DNA of 11,269 bases from JADLHS01 sp964539515. GTDB lineage: Bacteria; Verrucomicrobiota; Verrucomicrobiia; Limisphaerales; JADLHS01. The translations under genes and the position numbers were made by a program. This document shows, in pieces, positions 5,974 to 11,269 of the stretch; position 1 is the first letter of the stretch, and each line of letters begins with the position of its first letter. The notes under the pieces are model-generated. The model was not told the DNA's origin, did not search any database, and saw only the letters and a program-made list of their open reading frames with translations. The stretch spans positions 1-11,269 of the forward strand of contig CAZIJO010000203.1 of NCBI GenBank assembly GCA_964539515.1, written 5' to 3'.

Positions 5974-6649
5974 ACCCCTGCTCTCCGCCCGGTCGGTGAC
6001 GAAAGCCTATACGCTGGGCAAACGCTCGTTGGAAGTGCTTTGCGGCGTTTCCCTCGATGTGGCGCCGGGCGATTTTCTGGCGCTGCGCGGCGCCTCGGGC
6101 GCGGGCAAAAGCACCTTGCTGCATTTGTTCGGCGGCCTGGATTCGCCGAATGCGGGGGAAATCTGGTTTGCCGGCAAGGATCTTGCCCATTTGCCGCCAG
6201 CCGAATTGACCGCGCTCCGCAACCGCAAGGTCGGGTTCATTTTCCAGGCTTACCATTTGTTACCGGAACTCGATGCGCTCGAAAACGTGTGCCTGCCGGC
6301 CCGCCTCGCGCGGATGCCCGTCGCGGTCGCCGGACCACGCGGCCGTGAGCTGCTCACCCGCGTCGGCCTCGGCGCCCGGATGGATCACAAGCCCTACGAA
6401 CTATCCGGCGGCGAACAACAGCGGGTGGCCATCGCCCGCGCGCTGATGAACGAACCCGAGTTGATCCTGGCGGATGAACCGACCGGTAATCTTGATTCGC
6501 ATACCGGGGCGGAGATCATCGACCTGCTCCTGAACTTGCGCGCCGACAAAAACACCACCCTGATCATCGCCACCCACGATGCGAGCGTGGCGGCCCGCGC
6601 GCCGAAGGTGGTGCAACTGGTGGACGGCAAAATCAAGGTCGATGGTTGA
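5966..6649 (+). CDS. lolD: LolD ABC transporter ATPase
   Basis: This 227-residue ATP-binding subunit powers the LolC/E-type permease encoded just upstream. All nucleotide-binding motifs are present: Walker A GASGAGKST (42-50), Q-loop Q94 in FIFQAYHLLPEL, ABC signature LSGGEQQRVAIARAL (146-160), Walker B LILADE (166-171), the D-loop NLD, and the switch histidine in ATHD (H204). The LSGGEQQRVAIARAL signature and LADEPTGNLD block are typical of the LolD/MacB/FtsE subgroup. The start ATG lies inside the lolC end (ATGAGTGA overlap), indicating translational coupling and equal production. The length is normal for LolD. MacB- or FtsE-type systems are alternatives, but the neighbouring permease looks LolC/E-like. 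Confidence 0.93.
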   Translation: MSEPLLSARSVTKAYTLGKRSLEVLCGVSLDVAPGDFLALRGASGAGKSTLLHLFGGLDSPNAGEIWFAGKDLAHLPPAELTALRNRKVGFIFQAYHLLPELDALENVCLPARLARMPVAVAGPRGRELLTRVGLGARMDHKPYELSGGEQQRVAIARALMNEPELILADEPTGNLDSHTGAEIIDLLLNLRADKNTTLIIATHDASVAARAPKVVQLVDGKIKVDG

Positions 6650-6706
6650 GATGAGGGAATCGTCGCCCCCATTCATCCCGCCTGCTCCGGTCCGATTGAA
6701 ATCAAT

Positions 6707-7288
6707 ATGAGCCAAGATTACTGGGAAAAACTTTACCAAGCCGGCAACATGCAGTGGGAAAAAGGCGCCCCTTCGCCCGGCCTGGTGGATTTCCTGGCGC
6801 AGCATCCGGATTTACCGGGCGAGACGGTCTGCGTGCCAGGGGGTGGCACCGGCCATGACGCCTGTGAATGGGCCAGGGCGGGCTTCCGGGTTTACGGCTA
6901 CGACATCGCTACCAGCGCCATCACTTTAAGCGCTGAACGGGCGCGATCGGCGGGGCTGCGGGCGGAGTTCCGCCGCGCGGATTTTTTGCGGGACGAGCCG
7001 CCCTTTCCCTTCGATTGGATTTTCGAGCACACGCTTTTCTGCGCCATTCAGCCGGGCGAACGTGCGCTGTACCTCGAGGCCGTGCGGCGGTGGCTCAAAC
7101 CCGGCGGCCATTACCTGGCCGTAAATTATCTCATCCCCGACATCGAAGGCCCGCCCTTTGGCACGACCTCCGGCGAAATCCGGAAACGGTTTGCACCACA
7201 CTTCATCCTGAAATCCGACTGGGTGCCGCGTTCCTATCCCAACCGCACCGGCCTGGAACGAATGTTCTGGTGGCAGCTGAAGGCCTAG
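6707..7288 (+). CDS. TPMT-like S-adenosylmethionine methyltransferase
   Basis: This 193-residue protein belongs to the thiopurine S-methyltransferase-like group of class I SAM methyltransferases. Family marks are the N-terminal W-x3-Y..W-x3-G-P-x-L/V pattern (YWEKLYQAGNMQWEKGAPSPGLVDFL), the SAM-binding loop VPGGGTGHD (43-51), the acidic end of strand 2 (D66 in VYGYDI), ADF (91-93), the FEHTLFCAIQPGERALY block (106-122) and WLKPGGHY (129-136). Bacterial relatives methylate small thiols, metalloids such as tellurite or selenium compounds, or halides; the substrate is not readable. The SAM loop has Gly at position 46 where most relatives have Cys (PGCGxGHD). It lies 57 bases after lolD and 15 bases before an MFS exporter, so it is probably cotranscribed. 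No clear Shine-Dalgarno sequence is seen. Confidence 0.87.
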   Translation: MSQDYWEKLYQAGNMQWEKGAPSPGLVDFLAQHPDLPGETVCVPGGGTGHDACEWARAGFRVYGYDIATSAITLSAERARSAGLRAEFRRADFLRDEPPFPFDWIFEHTLFCAIQPGERALYLEAVRRWLKPGGHYLAVNYLIPDIEGPPFGTTSGEIRKRFAPHFILKSDWVPRSYPNRTGLERMFWWQLKA

Positions 7289-7303
7289 GGTCGGGCAGAC
7301 GTT

Positions 7304-8587
7304 ATGCCCGCCCCGGAGCCAGCCGACTCGAGCCGAAAACCCGACGCGTACGCCGTGCTACGCAACCGGGATCTGCGGGTGTATCTCACGGGCCGGCTGA
7401 TCGCCATTATCGGCCAGCAGATGTTCGCCATGGGGCTGGGCTGGGAACTCTACGAACGGACGGGCTCGGCCCTGGCCCTCGGTTTTGTGGGGCTGACCCA
7501 GGTGATTCCGATGATTCTGTGCACGCTGCCGGCCGGCCATTTCGCCGACCGGTACAACCGCAAGCGCATCATTGTGCTCATGACCCTGATCCTCGCCACG
7601 GTGAATCTCGCCCTGGCCGTCATCTCCGCAACCCGCGCGCCGGTGATGCTGATTTACCTTTGCCTGATCTTTAGCGGAACGGCGAAAACGTTCTTATGGG
7701 CCGCCAGCGCCTCGTTTCTCCCCCAACTCGTCGAGCGCCAGGAACTGGCCCGTGCCGTCACCTGGAGCAGCTTGACGTTCCAAATCGGCTCCATAACCGG
7801 CCCCGCGCTGGGAGGAATCCTGCTCCACTTCACCCATCAAGCCCTGTGGATCTACCTGCTCAACGCGCTGGCGGCGGTGCTTTGCAGCACGTTCGTCAAC
7901 CGGGTGCGCCTGCACCATCCAGCGGCCAGCAGCGTGGAGCCGTTTTCGTTCAAGACCCTGCTGACCGGTTTTAGTTTTGTTTTCACCAACCGGATCATTC
8001 TCGGGATCATCACCCTCGACATGTTCGCCGTTTTGCTGGGGGGCGCTACGGCGTTGCTGCCCGTTTACGCGAAGGAGATTTTGCACGTCGGCCCGTACGG
8101 GCTGGGTTTGTTGCAGGCAGCCCTGCCGGTGGGCGCCATTCTCTGTTCGATCACCTTGACCCACCGACCGCCTTTGCAAAAAGCCGGCCACTCGCTGCTT
8201 TGGGCGGTGGCGACCTTTGGGGTGGCGACGGTTGTCTTCGGACTCTCCCGATCTTTCTGGCTTTCCTTCGCCATGCTCATGGTCTGCGGGTTGTCCGACA
8301 ACGTGAGCGTGGTCGTGCGGCACACGCTGGTGCAGTTGCTCACCCCCAATGAAAAGCGCGGCCGCGTTTCGGCCGTCAACAACCTCTTCATCGGCACCTC
8401 CAATGAACTGGGCGAGGTCGAATCGGGCACCGTCGCCCATTGGTTCGGTCCGGCCCTGGGAAACACGATCGCCACCGGTGCGATGATCTCGGTTGTGTCG
8501 GGCGGGGTGGGAACAATCCTGGTCGTGCTGGCCGTGGCGTGGCTCTGGCCGGAGATTCGCAGATACGGGCGGCTGGACGGGGCCTGA
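7304..8587 (+). CDS. MFS transporter (MFS_3 / EntS-like exporter)
   Basis: This 427-residue protein has about 12 hydrophobic segments, as expected of a major facilitator superfamily transporter. The loop 2-3 signature GHFADRYNRKR (78-88) is motif A of the superfamily. The opening AVLRNRDLRVYLTGRLIAIIGQQMFAMGLGWELYERTGSALALG is characteristic of the MFS_3/EntS-like branch, whose members export siderophores, drugs or other small molecules using the proton gradient. A second motif A-like site (NEKRGRVSAVNNLFIG) lies before the last helices. The substrate cannot be inferred. It starts 15 bases after the methyltransferase stop, consistent with one transcript; the pair could modify and expel a toxic compound. 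The length and both ends look intact. Confidence 0.92.
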   Translation: MPAPEPADSSRKPDAYAVLRNRDLRVYLTGRLIAIIGQQMFAMGLGWELYERTGSALALGFVGLTQVIPMILCTLPAGHFADRYNRKRIIVLMTLILATVNLALAVISATRAPVMLIYLCLIFSGTAKTFLWAASASFLPQLVERQELARAVTWSSLTFQIGSITGPALGGILLHFTHQALWIYLLNALAAVLCSTFVNRVRLHHPAASSVEPFSFKTLLTGFSFVFTNRIILGIITLDMFAVLLGGATALLPVYAKEILHVGPYGLGLLQAALPVGAILCSITLTHRPPLQKAGHSLLWAVATFGVATVVFGLSRSFWLSFAMLMVCGLSDNVSVVVRHTLVQLLTPNEKRGRVSAVNNLFIGTSNELGEVESGTVAHWFGPALGNTIATGAMISVVSGGVGTILVVLAVAWLWPEIRRYGRLDGA

Positions 8588-8665
8588 AGTGACGCGCGGC
8601 GCCCAACGCGTTTAGGCATCATTGTGCATCAAGGCGGTTCTCCGACGCGTCGAGGATTGCAACCC

Positions 8666-8698
8666 CGCGCGCTGGACTGAAACCCGATTGGGCGCGCG
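8666..8698. terminator. Possible hairpin between convergent genes
   Basis: CGCGCGC (8666-8672) and GCGCGCG (8692-8698) can form a 7-bp stem around a 19-base loop, in the 209-bp spacer between the convergent MFS and SBBP genes. There is no T-run on either side. The location suits a bidirectional terminator, but the evidence is weak. Confidence 0.25.
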
Positions 8699-8796
8699 AG
8701 AATCAGGCGGGGGCGGATGCGGCGGAAGGCGCCGGCCGCACTGAATTACTTCAGCGTGTTTGCGGGTGACCCACCTGGGAATCGCCTTGGCGGGGG

Positions 8797-10254
8797 TCAG
8801 TCTGAGATCAACCGGAAGAACTGCTGGTCACCGGTGATGGAATTAGTGTAAGGACTCGTCGCGCCCGGAATATCGGTGAACGGGGCGCTGAGGGAGGACG
8901 CGGACTGCAGGCCAAACGCTGGGTTCGTCCAACTCAGCACCAGTTGATGGTTCAGGCTTTGAAGCATGAGCGGGATCGGCAGCCGGTGTACGGCATACTT
9001 GATGGTCGCATACCCATAATTTGTCCCGTTCCACGAAGTACCGGTCACGAACACATTGCCACGGCGATCCACCGCCACGGCCGAGGCGCTGTCCACCCCG
9101 TTCCCCGGCCCGTTGTAGCTGTTGGTCCAAAGCGCGACGCCAGCACTCGAGTAGGCGATGGTTGTGTAATCGCTGTTCGTGCCATTGTGCGATTGGCCGG
9201 TCACAATCACATTGTTAAGGCTGTCCACGGCTACGGCCTGTGGGGAGTCGGCACCGTTCCCCAAACCATTGAAACGGTTGGTCCAGAGCGGCGCACCGGC
9301 GGCCGAGTACTTGATCGTCGCATAGTCCGAACCGTGGCCGCTTTCAATCGACAGCCCCGTCACGATGATGCTGTCTTCGCTGTCCACGGCCACCCCGTGA
9401 GGTCTGGAAAAACTGGTTTCCGGTCCGTGGTACCGGTTGGTCCAGAGCGACAGGCCATCGCTTGAGTACTTGATCGTCGCGTAGCCAGTCCCACCCCCAA
9501 TGCCGGGTGAATCCCCTGCCACAATGATGTTGTTTTGGCTATCGACCGCCAGCACCCGAAGGATCAAACCAACAACAACGCCGCCGGCCCCGAGGTCGCG
9601 GTTGAGCCAGAGGGGCTCGCCATCGCTGGCATACTTGATCGTCGTGTAAACCCAATCCACTGCCGATGCCCCAGTCACGATGACATTCTTGTCGCCATCC
9701 ACCGCCACCGCGTAGGCCGAGTCCGTATGGTTGTCAGGCGTGTTGAAGCGGTTGGTCCAGAGCGGCACTCCATCGCTCCGATATTTGATTGTCGCAAAGT
9801 CGGAACCGGTACCGGTGCCGAGCGAGGCTCCCGTCACGACCACGTTGTTGCTGTTGTCCACGGCCACCGCAGGGGCGAAATCCCTGCCGTTCCCCGGGCC
9901 ATTGTAAAAGTTGGTCCAAAGCGGAATGCCGGCGCTCGAATACTTGATGGTCACGTAATCCGTATTGGGATAAGTGTCTGATTCGCCCGTCACCAGCACG
10001 TCGTTGTGGCGGTCCACCGCAATGGCATTCGCCCGGATGTTGTTCGTGTTGGTCCACAGCGGCACCCCCGCGCCCGAATACTTGATGGTTGCAGGGAACC
10101 CCGTCACGATCACATCGCCGGTGCCATCGACCGCGATTGCGTTTCCGTTGTTCGCGGGCCCATCGTAGCGTTGGCTCCAGGCTTGCACGACGGTCTGGGC
10201 CGGCCCGAGCTTCACGAGCAGCAAAAAGCTCAAGGCGAAGATTGCTTTCTTCAT
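8797..10254 (-). CDS. Secreted SBBP beta-propeller repeat protein
   Basis: This 485-residue protein begins with a signal peptide (residues 1 to about 20, MKKAIFALSFLLLVKLGPAQ). Residues 40-420 hold seven to eight repeats of roughly 52 residues. Each has an AVD..(N/D)V(I/V)VTG strand pair, then (A/T)TIKYSS.G and a closing PLWTN; the repeat tryptophans are W67, W113, W166, W216, W271, W324 and W376. This is the SBBP beta-propeller repeat, so the protein should fold as one propeller and act outside the cytoplasm, probably by binding. The end (about 427-485, LVLSWTNPAFGLQSAS...FFRLISD) resembles a small C-terminal beta module common in secreted Verrucomicrobial proteins. There is no PEP-CTERM tail, catalytic motif or membrane anchor. 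The ATG at 10254 fits the signal peptide; no Shine-Dalgarno sequence is visible. Confidence 0.88.
   Translation of the reverse strand: MKKAIFALSFLLLVKLGPAQTVVQAWSQRYDGPANNGNAIAVDGTGDVIVTGFPATIKYSGAGVPLWTNTNNIRANAIAVDRHNDVLVTGESDTYPNTDYVTIKYSSAGIPLWTNFYNGPGNGRDFAPAVAVDNSNNVVVTGASLGTGTGSDFATIKYRSDGVPLWTNRFNTPDNHTDSAYAVAVDGDKNVIVTGASAVDWVYTTIKYASDGEPLWLNRDLGAGGVVVGLILRVLAVDSQNNIIVAGDSPGIGGGTGYATIKYSSDGLSLWTNRYHGPETSFSRPHGVAVDSEDSIIVTGLSIESGHGSDYATIKYSAAGAPLWTNRFNGLGNGADSPQAVAVDSLNNVIVTGQSHNGTNSDYTTIAYSSAGVALWTNSYNGPGNGVDSASAVAVDRRGNVFVTGTSWNGTNYGYATIKYAVHRLPIPLMLQSLNHQLVLSWTNPAFGLQSASSLSAPFTDIPGATSPYTNSITGDQQFFRLISD
8995..10137 (-). repeat. Tandem ~156-bp repeats coding for propeller blades
   Basis: Seven to eight in-frame units of 46-55 codons encode the SBBP blades. 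The plus strand repeatedly shows TTGGTCCA(A/G)AGCG and ACTTGAT(C/G)GTCGC. Units are diverged, with different loop lengths, so this is an old expansion rather than a recent tandem array. Confidence 0.7.
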
Positions 10255-10656
10255 TTTGCGCGAAGCTCACTCATTTTGGTAAATCGTTTGGCATGCTTGG
10301 GCAGTGGATCAGGAAATTCCCCGCCGAGCCGCGCAACGCTACATTTCGCGAGGACAAACTCAAGCAACAATGAGTTTGGGGTGAACGGGCCCACCGCCGA
10401 TGATCTGGTGTTGGGGAAAGCCGAAGGAAATTCTTTGCAATGCCGATGTCAGCCAAGCGCACGGCACTTCAAGTCAAGATTACGCGGTGAACAGCAATTA
10501 TCGGTTGCGCTTTCCGGAGTCCGTGCCAGGGATTGCGGCCAAACACAACGAGCGGTTCGCCCGGATTACGAAGCCGGAGCGGGCGGCCAAGGACGGCGAG
10601 CCATCCGCGGCGCCGATTCGCGTGGATTGCCGCGTGGTTGGGGCGGGTCGCCAGAC

Positions 10657-10864
10657 AAACCGGCTCAGAGCCGGTTTGAAAACTCGGCGGGCCGAATTCA
10701 ACCGTAGCGGCGGGCGTCCCGCCTGCCGTAGAGGGCGGCATCTTGCTGCCCGGAATTGTGGCTCAAGTTTTCCAAGGACGCAGGAATTTCCAATGCCGAC
10801 CGGCGATTCAACCGTTTTGTCCGCCGGGCGGGACGCCTGCCGCTACCCGTTTGCAAACCGGCTC
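10657..10864. repeat. Inverted pair of REP-like palindromic elements
   Basis: A perfect 21-base hairpin (10657-10677: AAACCGGCTC, one A, GAGCCGGTTT) opens the element. Its right half (10668-10677) recurs in inverted orientation at 10855-10864. Between them a 20-base GC-rich unit starting GTAGCGGC and ending GTCCCGCC lies at 10704-10723 on plus and 10827-10846 on minus, with 19 of 20 bases identical. A 10-base direct repeat ATTCAACCGT occurs at 10696-10705 and 10806-10815. This matches the layout of a bacterial REP pair (BIME-like). No RAYT transposase is in the window. Confidence 0.65.
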
Positions 10865-10995
10865 TCAGGAGGACACTCGCCCCACCAGCCTGGGAGGTGG
10901 AGATTTTTCGCGTGGCAATCAGGTGCGACGGGATCTCCCGCCTTCGTCCAACCGATCGGCGCTCTTGAAAATCATCCAGCTTGCGTGCAGATAAC

Positions 10996-11024
10996 TTGAG
11001 TCCCTCCCCCGCCCGGCCTAAATT
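10996..11024 (+). promoter_or_regulatory. Putative promoter for moxR
   Basis: TTGAGT (10996-11001), a 17-base spacer and TAAATT (11019-11024) resemble a housekeeping promoter, each box matching consensus at 4-5 of 6 positions. The start codon is only nine bases beyond the -10 box, so the leader would be about 2-3 bases. This repeats the near-leaderless geometry of the lolC promoter. Confidence 0.45.
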
Positions 11025-11033
11025 CACGCCCGA

Positions 11034-11269
11034 ATGAGCAATGAGTTGAGCGAACAAGTACAGGCAGCGGCGGGCTGGATCAAAACTTTGCGCGCCGAAA
11101 TTGGCCGCGTCATCGTCGGGCAGGAACAATTGGTGGACCGGCTGCTGGTGGGCCTGCTCGCCAATGGTCATGTCCTCCTCGAAGGCGTGCCGGGCCTGGC
11201 CAAGACCCTTTGCGTCCGCACGTTGGCCGCGGCGATTCAGGCTTCGTTCCACCGCATCCAGTTCACCCC
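11034..11269 (+). CDS. moxR: MoxR-family AAA+ ATPase (N-terminal part)
   Basis: The first 78 codons are present and the gene runs off the window. The helical start (SEQVQAAAGWIKTLRAEIGRVIVGQEQLVDRLLVGLLANGHVLLEG) and the Walker A loop GVPGLAKT with Ala before the Lys are diagnostic of the MoxR branch of AAA+ ATPases. MoxR proteins act as chaperone-like ATPases that activate or insert cofactors into partner proteins, and usually sit in operons with DUF58 and von Willebrand A-domain genes; such partners would be expected just beyond the right edge. Walker B and the arginine finger lie outside the window. The ATG at 11034 is chosen because it gives the standard family N-terminus. Confidence 0.93.
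   Translation, partial: MSNELSEQVQAAAGWIKTLRAEIGRVIVGQEQLVDRLLVGLLANGHVLLEGVPGLAKTLCVRTLAAAIQASFHRIQFT

Larger units (their letters stand above)
10255..11033. other. Long gene-poor spacer with REP-like palindromes
   Basis: I see no convincing gene in these 779 bases. The longest plus-strand ORF (10400-10999) reads through palindromic repeats, which is typical of non-coding DNA; its middle part (NYRLRFPESVPGIAAKHNERF) could be a remnant of a gene but matches nothing I know. Minus-strand frames here translate REP-like text (AGGTPAATVEFG). The right third contains the inverted repeat pair described separately and the promoter-like boxes for moxR. Confidence 0.5.

Noticed and set aside
7694..8440. 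Long minus-strand ORF opposite the MFS gene
   Set aside because: The composition is that of an antisense shadow and the MFS reading frame on the plus strand is intact and recognised.
8601..8617. GCCCAAC-GCG-TTTAGGC resembling integron cores
   Set aside because: The two halves are three bases apart, the second lacks GTT in register, and there are no cassette-like surroundings.
8995..10137. CRISPR-like regular repeats
   Set aside because: The repetition is in frame, diverged, about 156 bp long, and encodes SBBP blades. There are no short identical repeats with unique spacers.
10400..10999. Plus-strand ORF of 199 codons before moxR
   Set aside because: It reads straight through the REP-like palindromes, has no domain or ribosome-binding site, and its last part is repeat text.

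Overview
The window (11,269 bp, GC-rich) looks like chromosomal DNA from a Verrucomicrobiota bacterium, probably Pedosphaera/Limisphaerales-like. This is inferred from the gene mix: a PEP-CTERM protein, an SBBP beta-propeller protein with a C-terminal module typical of the group, a DUF1080 secreted protein, a MoxR ATPase, weak or absent Shine-Dalgarno sites, and a REP-like palindromic repeat pair. No rRNA, tRNA, CRISPR array, transposase or integrase gene was found.

Left part (1-2367): an accessory, integron-like stretch. A DUF2199 gene on the minus strand (499-1002) has exactly the boundaries of an integron gene cassette. It is preceded by GTTAGGC with a 6-nt leader, and its stop codon is followed one base later by GGCTAAC, the first core site of a 66-bp attC-like element (432-497). 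A second foldable attC-like element (1009-1085) precedes the gene. A PEP-CTERM gene on the plus strand (1588-2133) also follows a GTTAGGCGT core. The flanks at 1-431 and 1086-1559 hold no convincing gene. This looks like a cluster of attC sites without an integrase in view.

Middle (2368-4514): a small zinc-ribbon/one-TM protein on the plus strand meets a minus-strand pair, a coiled-coil putative lipoprotein and a secreted DUF1080 (3-keto-disaccharide hydrolase-like) protein. These two are separated by a spacer holding a 22-bp perfect GGGCCC palindrome.

Centre to right (4515-8587): divergent TTGACA boxes sit between the DUF1080 gene and a plus-strand operon of four genes: a LolC/E-type permease, the LolD ATPase (8-bp overlap), a TPMT-like thiol methyltransferase and an MFS exporter. 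The first two should form the inner-membrane complex that releases outer-membrane lipoproteins. The last two may be a detoxify-and-export pair. The lolC promoter would start transcription at or next to the start codon.

Right end (8797-11269): a secreted SBBP beta-propeller protein on the minus strand, then a 779-bp spacer with an inverted REP-like pair, then the first 78 codons of a moxR gene that runs off the window and has its own promoter-like boxes just upstream.
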